Source: Deltaproteobacteria bacterium (GTDB lineage: Bacteria; Desulfobacterota; Binatia; Binatales; Binataceae). From it: a stretch of 64,000 nt of DNA. This document shows positions 46,574 through 55,216 of the stretch, one piece after another. Numbering within the stretch: position 1 is the first letter of the stretch; every line of letters starts with the position of its first letter. The notes beneath the pieces are model-generated. The model was not told where the DNA came from, did not search any database, and was given only the letters and a program-made list of their open reading frames with translations. A program made the translations under genes and the position numbers. Location: assembly GCA_021780755.1 (NCBI GenBank), contig JAJXYF010000018.1, positions 50,922-114,921 of the forward strand, read 5' to 3'.

Positions 46574-47857
46574 CTACATCTTTCTGAAGTCCTCGGGCGC
46601 CGCGAGACCCGCCTTCTCCGCCGATTCGAGCGCCGCCGCCCGGAAAATCCCGTGGCTCATGGTCGAACGCGACTGTGCCGCACGCGCCGCATAAATACTC
46701 ATTCGTGCCGCGTGCGCCGCCTGATCCTCCGGCGCCGCCATTACTGCCCAGTCGATCAGATGCGACGCCATCGCCAGGTCGCCCGCCACGAACTTGCTAT
46801 TCGCCCGCTCGACCAGGTTGCCCACGCCGCCCGCCATCTCGGCAATCTGCCGCGCCTGCTCGGCCATCGGCGCGGGCTTCAGATGCGACGGCACCCCGTC
46901 GTACCATCCCGCTTCCAGCCGCCAGATATTACGCACGATAAACTGCGGCTCGTCATATACCGCTTGTAAGTAAGGTTTCTCCGCGAGCTTCGCCGGCGGC
47001 TCTACGCTTTGTACTATTTCCTCGATTGGCTTGCCCGCGTTCATCAGCGCCGCCGTCTGATCGTACAAGCTCTGTAGATACTCCGCCGTATCGACTAGTA
47101 CTTGCCGCACCCGCAGCGCACCGAACACCGGCACCCCATGCCCCGGCAGCAGCACCTCGGCGCCGACCTTTACCATCGCGCGCAGCGCCTCCGCCCAGTC
47201 CCGCGCGTAGCGCGTCGCCTTCTGCGGATTTCCCGCGTTCGGCGACGCCCAGATTATAAAGTCGCCCGTACATAGTACTTTGCGCTGCGGTATATATACC
47301 CACGCCGCGTCGTCGGTCTCGCCGCGACCGTGATGGCATTCGAACTTGACGCTTCCCGCCGATACCGTGAACCGATCGTCGAAGTAGGTATCCGGATATA
47401 CATAGTCAGTCGGCCACGAGGCCGGCCCGCTGAATTGCCGTGCATTGACTAGTTCATTATATCCCGCCGTCCGCTTGTAGCGATCGAAGCGCGCCGCCAC
47501 CGCCCGATGCCCCACCACCCGCGCCCGCGCGACCTTGTTCTTTTGCCCCTCCGCGATAAACGCCGCCATCCCCAACGCGTGATCGACATGCCCATGCGTG
47601 TAGATCGCCGTATTGATCCGCTCCGGCCCAAACCGCCGCACCATCGCGACCGTCTCCGCCCGGTTGAAATGCGCGCCGGTATCCACCAGCACGATCCCCT
47701 CTTCGGTCTTCACCGCGACGAAGTTCGCGAACCAGCGGTAGAACATCACCCCCGCCGCGACTTCCTCGTACTCGCCGGTCGGCACTAGCGGATGTTGTTG
47801 CGCGACGGTGATTTCGCCGTTCCAGAACTTCTCCGACTGTTCTTTGATGATGCCCAT
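46574..47857 (-). CDS. MBL-fold alkyl sulfatase-like hydrolase
   Basis: A 427-residue metallo-beta-lactamase fold enzyme of the alkyl/aryl sulfatase (BDS1/SdsA) group. Metal ligands are in THGHVDHALG (His88, His90, Asp92, His93). Further ligands are in the LCTGDFIIW and LLPGHGVPVFG segments, followed by a C-terminal dimerisation/SCP2-like part. It would hydrolyse sulfate esters such as alkyl sulfates; a different ester is possible. The start at ATG 47857 is preferred. It is divergent from the ribE gene, 130 bp apart. Confidence 0.85.
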   Translation of the reverse strand: MGIIKEQSEKFWNGEITVAQQHPLVPTGEYEEVAAGVMFYRWFANFVAVKTEEGIVLVDTGAHFNRAETVAMVRRFGPERINTAIYTHGHVDHALGMAAFIAEGQKNKVARARVVGHRAVAARFDRYKRTAGYNELVNARQFSGPASWPTDYVYPDTYFDDRFTVSAGSVKFECHHGRGETDDAAWVYIPQRKVLCTGDFIIWASPNAGNPQKATRYARDWAEALRAMVKVGAEVLLPGHGVPVFGALRVRQVLVDTAEYLQSLYDQTAALMNAGKPIEEIVQSVEPPAKLAEKPYLQAVYDEPQFIVRNIWRLEAGWYDGVPSHLKPAPMAEQARQIAEMAGGVGNLVERANSKFVAGDLAMASHLIDWAVMAAPEDQAAHAARMSIYAARAAQSRSTMSHGIFRAAALESAEKAGLAAPEDFRKM

Positions 47858-47987
47858 ATGAATTGTGCCGGATTATCCATCCCACGCCTCGCTCGCCGCA
47901 ACCCACGCCTCCCCCCGAATGCTCAGTTGCTATGCCGCCCATGAAAAAGTATGATTTTTCTGGATTATCGCTCGCGGAGATCGCATC

Positions 47988-48674
47988 GTGTTCACCGGCA
48001 TCATCGAAGACCTCGGCACCGTCGCCGCCATCAAGCGCTCGCCCGCCGGCGCCGTCCTCACCATTCGTACCGCGCTACCGCTGGGCCGCGTCACCCTCGG
48101 CGAATCGATCGCCATCAACGGCGCCTGCATGACCGTCACCGGCAAGGGCCGCGGCACCTTCGCGATGGACATCTCGGCCGAATCGCTGCGCCGCACCACG
48201 CTTGGCGAATTGCACCCCGGCGATCGCGTCAACCTCGAACGATGCCTCACGCTCGACAAACTCATCGGCGGCCACCTGGTCTCGGGCCACGTTGACGGCA
48301 TTGGCCGCCTCGTTTCGATCAAACCCGAGGGCGACTCGCGCCTCTACACCTTCGAGGCCCCCGCCGCGCAGGCCCGCTACCTGGTTGAAAAAGGCTCCGT
48401 CGCCATCGACGGCATCAGCCTGACGGTCTTCGGCATTCGCGGCCGCCGCTTCTCGGTCGCGCTGATTCCGCACACCCTCAAGCTCACGACCCTCGGCTTC
48501 AAGCGCCCCGGCGATGCCGTCAACCTCGAGAGCGATATGCTCGTCAAATACGTCGAGCGCATGCTCGGCGCGCTCCCGGCTGCCATGCCGTCCAACGGCC
48601 GCAAGCGCACCGCCGCCACCGTCAAAGCCCGCACCGCCGCCGGCGCGATCGCCGCAATCGGAGACGCGCCATGA
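47988..48674 (+). CDS. ribE: Riboflavin synthase, alpha subunit
   Basis: Dismutes two 6,7-dimethyl-8-ribityllumazine molecules to riboflavin. The 228-residue protein starts with the invariant MFTGIIEDLG and shows two lumazine-binding repeats (for example GHLVSGHVDGIG, MDISAESLRRTTLG). The C-terminus is extended by ~25 basic Ala-rich residues. GTG 47988 with a GGAG site. No FMN riboswitch is apparent upstream. It overlaps the Rrf2 gene by 4 bp. Confidence 0.95.
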   Translation: MFTGIIEDLGTVAAIKRSPAGAVLTIRTALPLGRVTLGESIAINGACMTVTGKGRGTFAMDISAESLRRTTLGELHPGDRVNLERCLTLDKLIGGHLVSGHVDGIGRLVSIKPEGDSRLYTFEAPAAQARYLVEKGSVAIDGISLTVFGIRGRRFSVALIPHTLKLTTLGFKRPGDAVNLESDMLVKYVERMLGALPAAMPSNGRKRTAATVKARTAAGAIAAIGDAP

Positions 48675-49153
48675 GCCTGATGCAGATTCCGCGCAAGATC
48701 GAGTACGCCCTGCGCGCCATGATCCATCTCGCCGACAACGTTGACGGCGTCGCGCGCGGCTCCGAAATTGCCCGCGACGAGCACATCCCCAAGTACTATC
48801 TCGAAAAGGTCATCCGCGATCTGATGCGCGGGGGGCTGGTCCGCGCGCGTCGCGGCCCCGGCGGCGGCTACCAGCTCGCCCGCCCGCCTGAGACCATCTC
48901 CTTTCGCGACGTCATCGAGGCCGTCGAAGGCCCCATCACCCTCAACCTCTGCGTCGAGGGCGGTTCGCAATGTAGCCTGCAGCCGACCTGCCGCATGTTC
49001 CGCGTATGGGAAGAAGGGCAGCGCAGCCTCCTCGATATCTTCTCGCATACCACCATTCGCGAAATCGCCTCGTCCAAGCCGTCGCCGAGCTTCTTCAATC
49101 GGATGCAGACCCGCGCGGCCGCCGACCTCGCCGCCGCCCCGGTCAAGAACTGA
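48671..49153 (+). CDS. Rrf2-family transcriptional regulator with Cys cluster
   Basis: A 160-residue winged-helix regulator. The DNA-binding part (EYALRAMIHLADN, RGGLVRARRGPGGGYQLARPP) is typical of the Rrf2 family. Three Cys at 94, 101 and 107 (LNLCVEGGSQC, QPTC) have the spacing of the IscR-type Fe-S site, so it may sense iron-sulphur status, NO or redox. It is translationally coupled (ATGA overlap) to riboflavin synthase, an unusual pairing. No isc genes are adjacent. Confidence 0.9.
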   Translation: MSLMQIPRKIEYALRAMIHLADNVDGVARGSEIARDEHIPKYYLEKVIRDLMRGGLVRARRGPGGGYQLARPPETISFRDVIEAVEGPITLNLCVEGGSQCSLQPTCRMFRVWEEGQRSLLDIFSHTTIREIASSKPSPSFFNRMQTRAAADLAAAPVKN

Positions 49154-49200
49154 CCCGCGCCGCCCCGACGATCTCGTACCCTCTGGACACCATCGCGATA

Positions 49201-49791
49201 GTGAAAAGAGTGAACGGCTTCGAGCGATACTTCCTTGGTAAGGAAATTATTCTCGACTCCGAATCGTGGCAGAGTGCTCAAACCAAAATCCGGGAAATAT
49301 TTGAGCGGCGCCGCAGCTGGGGCTCTGACGTTGTTATCTACTACGATGAAGCCGGCACGATATTGTGGCAGGAGTACCAGTTTCTGTTCTTATGCCAATT
49401 CCTTGAGTTTCGACTGACCGAGTTTCTGTCTAAATTAGCGAGGTGCGGAAAGATAAAGGGCACTTTTCTTGAGAGGCTCCGGAAGTCGCCGAAGGCCGAC
49501 GCAAAACGCGCCGAAAATATCCCCCGACTGTTGTCCCCGGCATCCTTACTTGTGGATCTTGGCTACACGCTCGGTGGGTTGATTACTATCTTGTCGCGCA
49601 ACACCTTGGGGTTCGAGGGCAAGTCGGAGTTACTCGATCAACTTGAAACTTTCAATCGTAGCAGAGTGAGTTTCATTCACCTTTCTTTCAATGGACACAA
49701 CAGGGTGGGAGATAAGCGGATCGAGGAAGTCATCCACAACGGGCTGCAAGTCGGTGCTCAGATATTGAACTTTCTGGATAACGCAAAGTAG
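49201..49791 (+). CDS. Hypothetical helical protein, lower GC
   Basis: From GTG 49201 the frame gives 196 residues with a helical profile (SWQSAQTKIREIFERRRSWG, WQEYQFLFLCQFLEFRLTEF). Its base use is distinctly less GC-rich than its neighbours and suggests acquired DNA. No family is recognised. The start is uncertain; GTG 49210 is an alternative. It lies between the Rrf2 gene and the acetyltransferase gene. Confidence 0.5.
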   Translation: MKRVNGFERYFLGKEIILDSESWQSAQTKIREIFERRRSWGSDVVIYYDEAGTILWQEYQFLFLCQFLEFRLTEFLSKLARCGKIKGTFLERLRKSPKADAKRAENIPRLLSPASLLVDLGYTLGGLITILSRNTLGFEGKSELLDQLETFNRSRVSFIHLSFNGHNRVGDKRIEEVIHNGLQVGAQILNFLDNAK

Positions 49792-49807
49792 TATCTCACA
49801 ACGCGCA

Positions 49808-51028
49808 GTGGTCGCCCCTCCCTTCTTCCACTCGGACCCCCAATTGAACGAAGCAGAAGCAACGCCACCGAGCCTCGCCCGTCCGCGCGCGCCGCAATTC
49901 ACCGAGAAGACCTTCTATCTCGAGGAGTTCTACGGCAAGAGCATCCTCTTCGCGCTCATTCCGCCGAGCGGCGAACGCCTCTCCGAACTCGATTCGCTGG
50001 TCCTCACGCTGCGCGAATTGCGCCGCAATCAGACCCGTTGCATCGTCATCTGCTCGGTTGTCGCCTTGCCGCGTCTGGTCAAACGGCTCGGCCGTATCCT
50101 GCGCCACGAACCGGCCCTCTTCAATCCCGCCAAGGGCCTCCGCACCCGCCCCTATCCGCCCGATTCCGCCGTCGCGGAAATCTGGCGCGGCCTGCGCGAG
50201 GGCTCGATCGTCGTCGCCGCCGCCGAAACCGACGATCCCATCGACCTCGTCGTCTTCGCCCAGGAACTCGCCAGCCGCCTGCGCGTCTTCAAGCTCGTGA
50301 TGCTCGATCGGGCCGGCGGCCTCGCCGACGCTGACGCCGAGATCGACTCGTTTGTTGACCTTCGCCATATCCGCCGCGTCCTCACCCGCGAGCGCGCCCC
50401 CCTGCGCCGCGCAACTATTCGCGCGGCCCGCCGCGCCCTCGACGACGGCGTCGCCTCGGTCAACTTGACCGCGCCGCGCCAGGTTTACGAAGAACTTTTC
50501 AGCTTCGTCGGCACCGGCACGCTCTTTACCGAGCAGCGCTATGCCAACGTCCAGCAGATTTCCATCGATGACTTCGAGGAGGTCGAGGCCCTCATCCGCC
50601 GCGGCCAGGAAGAGGGCTTCCTGCTCCCCCGCTCCGAGCCCGAAATCGCCGGCCTCCTGCCATCGTGCTTCGGCTACCGCGTCGGCGACGAACATCTCGC
50701 CGGCGTATGTGCCCTGCTCACCGAGCCTTATCGCCGCGAACGCGCCGGCGAAATCACCGGCCTCTACACCCTCACCCGCTTCCTCGGCGAGGGTGTCGCC
50801 TCCGAACTGGTCAAGGAAGTAATCGCCGAAGCACAGGCGCGTCGCCTCAGCTACGTCTTCGCCTGCACCTCCGAGGAACGCGCCGCGCGCTTTTTCGCAC
50901 GCCTCAAAATCGGCCGCCTCCGGTTCCGCCGCGTCGGTCCCAAGGCCGTCGCTCCCCCCAAATGGCGCGGCTACGAAAAATCCCGCATCGGCCGCCTGAG
51001 CATCTTCCGCTGCGATTTTTCTCGGTGA
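49808..51028 (+). CDS. N-acetylglutamate synthase-like protein (degenerate kinase domain plus GNAT)
   Basis: A 406-residue protein. The N-terminal ~210 residues resemble the amino-acid-kinase half of ArgA/ArgB proteins but without a recognisable kinase catalytic set. The C-terminal GNAT domain (IDDFEEVEALIRRGQEEGFLLPRS, GEITGLYTLTRFLGEGVASELV, SEERAARFFARLKIGRLRFR) matches the ArgA layout, so it probably transfers acetyl from acetyl-CoA to glutamate. The start is GTG 49808. It is not beside other arginine genes in the window. Confidence 0.65.
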   Translation: MVAPPFFHSDPQLNEAEATPPSLARPRAPQFTEKTFYLEEFYGKSILFALIPPSGERLSELDSLVLTLRELRRNQTRCIVICSVVALPRLVKRLGRILRHEPALFNPAKGLRTRPYPPDSAVAEIWRGLREGSIVVAAAETDDPIDLVVFAQELASRLRVFKLVMLDRAGGLADADAEIDSFVDLRHIRRVLTRERAPLRRATIRAARRALDDGVASVNLTAPRQVYEELFSFVGTGTLFTEQRYANVQQISIDDFEEVEALIRRGQEEGFLLPRSEPEIAGLLPSCFGYRVGDEHLAGVCALLTEPYRRERAGEITGLYTLTRFLGEGVASELVKEVIAEAQARRLSYVFACTSEERAARFFARLKIGRLRFRRVGPKAVAPPKWRGYEKSRIGRLSIFRCDFSR

Positions 51029-51110
51029 TCGACGCTTGCGTTGCTCGATCGCCCGATCCTCGCCCGCGTGTCTTTTTGTTGATTGGTCACGGGTGACCTG
51101 GGCGGGCCGC

Positions 51111-51175
51111 GGGAATTGGCCACCCGATCGAGCAGCGCGAGCGTCAGTCATGATGGTTTCAGACTTCCCATTGGT
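51111..51175. repeat. Dispersed GGTTTC repeat, copy F
   Basis: Shares its first 53 positions with copy B at 41042-41094 (39 of 53 identical), and the block TCGAGCAGCGC with copy A. It ends in GGTTTCAGACTTCCC. It lies 83 bp downstream of the acetyltransferase gene. Confidence 0.55.
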
Positions 51176-51296
51176 GGATTCATCTCTATCATCGATCGGG
51201 TAGGTCTCTGCTCTGCCAAAGAACCTTACATACGCGCCCACGCCGGGTCTCCTCTATGCGATCCGCAAGACCGACTTATGCCTATTAAGTACGGGA

Positions 51297-51325
51297 AGAC
51301 TGAAACCTCGATGAGGTTTCAGTCT
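51297..51325. repeat. Dispersed GGTTTC hairpin, copy D
   Basis: A perfect 13-bp inverted repeat, AGACTGAAACCTC and GAGGTTTCAGTCT, with a 3-nt loop, directly in front of the GT39 gene start at 51345. No T-run follows. Confidence 0.65.
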
Positions 51326-51344
51326 CCGAAGGAAACTAAAGATT

Positions 51345-53108
51345 TTGCGCTCCCCAACAACTTCCTCTACCTTTATCGCGATCGCCCTCATCGTCGCGCT
51401 CGCCGCCCTCATCACGATGCATCGCCTCGACGCCGCCGACGTCTGCGGCTCCAATGAGGCGGTCGAGGCCGTCTTTCTCCAGCAGATGGTTGAGCACGAC
51501 GCGCTGCTCTTCCCACTCGAAAACGGGCGCTCCCCGATGTACAAGCCGCCACTTTTCCACTGGACCGCTGTCGCTATCGACCGCCTCGCCGGCCTCGAAA
51601 AAGTGACCGCCTTCAACCTCCGACTCCCCGCCGCGCTCTACGCCATCGCCGGCGTCATCCTTACGATCGCCTTCGCGTCCGCCATGCTCGGCGGCCCCGG
51701 CGGCCTGCTGGCTGGTCTGATCCTCACCGCGTCCTATCAATACATCGAGAACGCCCGCATCGGCCGCGTTGACATGACACTATGCTTCTTCGAAACGCTC
51801 GCCCTGTTCGCCTTCGCATGGTGGAGCGCCCCGTCTGCGGCGGCGCCTCCTTTAGCCCCTCTCCTTGTCCAGGGAGAGGGCACGCGCGCATCGCGCGTGG
51901 GTGAGGGCAGTTCCTGCTCCGCGAGTCCGTCCGCTCGCGGCTCCAACGCGCTGCGCTATCTGCTCGCCGCCGCCCTCGGCCTCGCCGTCCTCGCTAAGGG
52001 TCCCGTCGGCGCGCTTCTTCCCGGCCTCGCGATCGCCATCTTCCTCGTCGCCGAACGCCGCCTGCGCGACCTATGGAAACTCGCGACGCCCGGCCCGATG
52101 ATACTCACGCTCGCGATCGCTTCGAGTTGGTACCTCGCATGTCTCTTCGGACGCCGCTATGGCTTCCTCGACCGCCAGCTCGGCAGCGAGAATTTCGGCC
52201 GCTTCTTCGGCTCACTCGGTGCGATGGCGCCCTGGTACTACGTCAAACCCGTCCTGCTGAACTCCGCGCCGCTCAGCCTCCTCGTCCCGCTCGCCGTCTT
52301 CTCCGCCCTGCGCACCTACTTCAGCCCGACGCCAATTCAAGGTTCCTCAGACCTCGCCAACGACCGTGCGGTGGAGAGGTCGCCGGACATGACCGCAGGT
52401 CACGAACCAGCGGATGAGCGCAGCGCCGCGGAGTCCCCTTCACACCAACGCCCATCCCAAAACCCCCTGTCCCTCCGGATGGCCCTCCGGATGATGTTCC
52501 TGCCGCCAATGGACGCTTCCGACGATCGACCAACGGGCGCCACCGACGCCCCCCGCGCCCTGATCGCCGTTCGCCTCTTCGCGATCTTCTGGGTCGTCAC
52601 CGTCCTCTTCTTCACCGTCGCCGCCTACAAGCGCCGCGCCTATCTCCTGCCGCTATGGCCCGCGGCTGCCGTGATGTTGTCATGGTGGCTAACCTCGCTC
52701 GCACACTCACGCAGCGGCAAATTTCTGCGCCCCACAGTCGTCGCGACCTGCGCCGTCCTCATCGCCGTCAATTTCTTCTATTTGCCGCGCAAGGAAGTTC
52801 GCGAATGTGGTGGCGATTCGATGCGTCCTGCGGCGGCCGAGATCAATCACGTCGTCGGCCCCCACGAGCCGCTCTATCTCTTCGGCTTCGAGGACGAACC
52901 GGCGCCGCTGCTCTTCTATCTCGATCGCACCGCGCCACGCATCACCGGCAAGCTCGGCGACGCGCCGCCCGGCTACGTGATCGCCACCGCCGACGCCTGG
53001 CGCCGCCTCCAGTCGCAAGCGCTCGATCTGCAGCCGGTCTTCGAGTCCTCGTCCGGCCGCCCCCGCCTCGTCCTGCTGCGCCGCGGCAAAGCCTACGCCC
53101 ACCGCTAA
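51345..53108 (+). CDS. GT39-type membrane glycosyltransferase (PMT/ArnT-like)
   Basis: A 587-residue polytopic membrane enzyme. The N-terminal acidic motif region (ADVCGSNEAVEA) and YKPPLFHW match ArnT/PMT-type transferases that use a polyprenyl-phosphate sugar donor. About ten membrane helices follow, then a periplasmic C-terminal domain. Two hydrophilic inserts break the helical pattern: residues about 171-189 come from a REP-like repeat, and residues about 325-390 are a low-complexity Ser/Asp/Pro region. The reading frame stays open through both, so the gene may still be active. Acceptor unknown (lipid A or protein). Confidence 0.8.
   Translation: MRSPTTSSTFIAIALIVALAALITMHRLDAADVCGSNEAVEAVFLQQMVEHDALLFPLENGRSPMYKPPLFHWTAVAIDRLAGLEKVTAFNLRLPAALYAIAGVILTIAFASAMLGGPGGLLAGLILTASYQYIENARIGRVDMTLCFFETLALFAFAWWSAPSAAAPPLAPLLVQGEGTRASRVGEGSSCSASPSARGSNALRYLLAAALGLAVLAKGPVGALLPGLAIAIFLVAERRLRDLWKLATPGPMILTLAIASSWYLACLFGRRYGFLDRQLGSENFGRFFGSLGAMAPWYYVKPVLLNSAPLSLLVPLAVFSALRTYFSPTPIQGSSDLANDRAVERSPDMTAGHEPADERSAAESPSHQRPSQNPLSLRMALRMMFLPPMDASDDRPTGATDAPRALIAVRLFAIFWVVTVLFFTVAAYKRRAYLLPLWPAAAVMLSWWLTSLAHSRSGKFLRPTVVATCAVLIAVNFFYLPRKEVRECGGDSMRPAAAEINHVVGPHEPLYLFGFEDEPAPLLFYLDRTAPRITGKLGDAPPGYVIATADAWRRLQSQALDLQPVFESSSGRPRLVLLRRGKAYAHR
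51856..51909. repeat. Palindromic REP-like element inside the GT39 coding sequence
   Basis: Starts CCCCTCTCCTTGTCCAGGGA, has a second hairpin CACGCGCG/CGCGCGTG around CAT, and ends with GGTGAGGGCA. Its 54 bp equal 18 codons, so it does not break the frame. The outer blocks match the intergenic element at 44910-44974. It falls in the loop between membrane helices of the glycosyltransferase. Confidence 0.7.
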
Positions 53109-53220
53109 CGCCCCGTTTCGTCATCGTGAATGAAGGATCCACCGTCGCTTCGTAACACCGGCGTGCGCTTGCGGACAATCTCGATGCTTCGGCTATTTAT
53201 CTACAATCTGTAGTTTTTCT

Positions 53221-54135
53221 CTACTCGCGATTGAACGCGGTGCCCGCCACCACCAGCATCCGCGAGAGCCCCGTCAAGTCGTCGTCGTCGTAATACTCAA
53301 GCTCGATTCGTCCTGGCGTCTTGCCGTGCCGCGGCGTCAGCCGCACCTTGCGCTTGAGCGCCTTCTGGATCGTTTCCGCCAGCGCGCCCAGGTTCGCGTC
53401 AGGCCGCGCGCCGCCCGCGTCCACTATCCGGCTGACGCTTTTACGGCTCACCGGCCGATTGTCCACCGCGATCTGCTCGGCCGCGCGCGCCGTCACTTTG
53501 CCCTCCGCGATCCGCGCCGCCGCCGTCATCTGCTCGTCGGCCGATCGCATACTGAGCAACGGCCGCGCCTGCCCCGGCGCCAGGTTGCCGCTCGCGATCA
53601 TCTCGACCACCGGAATCGGCAATTCCAGCAGACGCATCGTGTTGGTCACGTAGGGACGGCTCTTGCCGATTCGCGCCGCGATCTCCTCGTGGCTCATATT
53701 GAATTCCCGGCTGAGCCGCACGAATGCGCGCGCCTCCTCGACCGCGTTAAGGTCCTCGCGCACCAGGTTCTCGACCAGCGACATCTCGAGCGCCCGATGG
53801 TCGTCAACCTCGTGCACCACCACCGGCACGGCCGCGAGTCCGGCCGCGCGGGCCGCGCGCAAGCGCCGTTCGCCCGCGATTAACTCGTAGCGCTCGGCTT
53901 CGAAGTCGCTCGCGATCGGCCTCACGATCAGCGGCTCGATAATCCCCTGCACGCGAATCGCGTTGGTCAGCTCCTCCAGCTTTTCCGCATCGAAATAGCG
54001 TCGCGGCTGAAACGGGCTGGCGACGATCCGATCCGGCGCGATCATCAAAAGGGCCGGCCCTCCGCCCGTCCCCGGACGGTTCCCGGCGCCCTCGATCAGC
54101 GCGTCCAGCCCGCGTCCCAATGGCTTTCGAATCAT
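53221..54135 (-). CDS. parB: Chromosome partitioning protein ParB
   Basis: CTP-dependent DNA clamp that loads at parS. A 304-residue protein with IRKPLGRGLDALIEG at the start, the CTPase motifs (PFQPRRYF, GERRLRAARAAG, LVENLVREDLN), the helix-turn-helix that reads parS (MSHEEIAARIGKSRPYVTN) and a dimerisation C-terminus. It overlaps the parA gene by 4 bp. The parS sites it should bind are at 55090, 55201, 56189, 56299, 58362 and 58469. Confidence 0.95.
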   Translation of the reverse strand: MIRKPLGRGLDALIEGAGNRPGTGGGPALLMIAPDRIVASPFQPRRYFDAEKLEELTNAIRVQGIIEPLIVRPIASDFEAERYELIAGERRLRAARAAGLAAVPVVVHEVDDHRALEMSLVENLVREDLNAVEEARAFVRLSREFNMSHEEIAARIGKSRPYVTNTMRLLELPIPVVEMIASGNLAPGQARPLLSMRSADEQMTAAARIAEGKVTARAAEQIAVDNRPVSRKSVSRIVDAGGARPDANLGALAETIQKALKRKVRLTPRHGKTPGRIELEYYDDDDLTGLSRMLVVAGTAFNRE

Positions 54136-55070
54136 CGCTTACCTCGTTCGTTGTCGCGTGCAAAAAGCGCTCGCAAACTCCATGACCGCCGTGCCGGCAC
54201 TTCGTCGCTGTCCTTTCGGAGGGGCCCCGCCACGCCCCCGTCGAGCCTCGCCAGCAGCTCTACCGCCAGGTTCCGATACGCCTCCGCGCCCGCCGACTTC
54301 GGATCGTATTCCAGCACCGAAAGCCCATGACTCGGGCTTTCTGACAGGCGCACATTGCGCGGAATGACACTCTGAAACACCTTCTCCGGGAAATGCTTTT
54401 CGACCTCTCGCGCAATCTCATGGCTCAGCCGATTGCGTGCGTCGAACATCGTCAGCACCAGCCCGTCGATTTGCAGCTTCGGATTGAGCGACGCGCGAAT
54501 CCGCTTGATCGTCCCGAGCAGCGCGCTGAGCCCTTCGAGCGCGTAGTACTCGCATTGCATCGGCACGATTACCGAGTCGGCCGCCACCAGTGCGTTGAGC
54601 GTGAGCAATCCCAGCGACGGCGGAGTATCGATAATCACGAAGTCGTAGTCGTCGCGCACCGGCGCCAGAATTTGCTTGAGCACCCGCTCGCGGCCCTCGC
54701 GCGTGGCGAGCTCGATCTCGGCGCCGACCAGGTCCGGTCCCGACGGCGCCAGAAAGACCCGCTCACGCGCCGAACGAATCGCATCGCCGATTGGAATCCG
54801 CCCAACCAATGCCTCATAGATGGTCTTGCCGGAGCTTTTGAGTTCGGCCAGCCGCGTGTCGGCGATTATCCCCGAAGACGCGTTGCCCTGCGGGTCGAGA
54901 TCGACCAGCAATACCTTCCTGTTGATGGGTGGCGCACTCACAGCTTCACTCGCCGCGCCTTCGGCCGCAGCGATGAGACCGCGCTGGCCAAGCGCGATCG
55001 CGAGGTTGACCGCAGTTGTGGTCTTGCCGACTCCGCCTTTTTGATTGGCTACAACGATGAGCCGCGCCAC
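54132..55070 (-). CDS. parA: Chromosome partitioning ATPase ParA (Soj)
   Basis: Deviant Walker ATPase: KGGVGKTTTAVNLA at the P-loop, LLVDLDPQGNASSG at motif A', IDTPPSLGLLTL at Walker B, and the C-terminal DNA-binding surface. About 312 residues. A ~19-residue insertion (LIAAAEGAASEAVSAPPIN) sits between the first helix and the strand that carries VDLDPQG; it is not present in typical Soj proteins. The C-terminal 35 residues extend beyond the usual end. parS sites lie just upstream of its start. Confidence 0.95.
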   Translation of the reverse strand: MARLIVVANQKGGVGKTTTAVNLAIALGQRGLIAAAEGAASEAVSAPPINRKVLLVDLDPQGNASSGIIADTRLAELKSSGKTIYEALVGRIPIGDAIRSARERVFLAPSGPDLVGAEIELATREGRERVLKQILAPVRDDYDFVIIDTPPSLGLLTLNALVAADSVIVPMQCEYYALEGLSALLGTIKRIRASLNPKLQIDGLVLTMFDARNRLSHEIAREVEKHFPEKVFQSVIPRNVRLSESPSHGLSVLEYDPKSAGAEAYRNLAVELLARLDGGVAGPLRKDSDEVPARRSWSLRALFARDNERGKR

Positions 55071-55089
55071 AACCGCCTCCGCTCAAGCA

Positions 55090-55105
55090 TGTTTCACGTG
55101 AAACA
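55090..55105. other. parS site 1
   Basis: A perfect 16-bp TGTTTCACGTGAAACA, the canonical ParB-binding centromere sequence, in the gap upstream of parA. It is followed by the shared sequence GGCATTCCATGCCGCC. Confidence 0.95.
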
Positions 55106-55200
55106 CGGCATTCCATGCCGCCGGTACGTCACGCTCACGTTGTCCGGGCACCGAAAAACGATGTGTCCCGCCTCTCCCCAAAGCGAAGTTGAGGCGAAAA

Positions 55201-55216
55201 TGTTTCACGTGAAACA
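55201..55216. other. parS site 2
   Basis: A perfect TGTTTCACGTGAAACA, 111 bp from site 1, flanked by GCGAAAA and TTTTCGC, which extend the palindrome. Confidence 0.95.

Noticed and set aside
47858..47987. FMN riboswitch upstream of riboflavin synthase
   Set aside because: No RFN-element core segments such as AGGGRCAGGGTGAAATTC-like blocks are present.
49796..51241. A 481-residue minus-strand frame opposite the acetyltransferase gene
   Set aside because: Antisense to a GNAT-containing protein; Gly/Ala/Asp-rich composition is a mirror effect.
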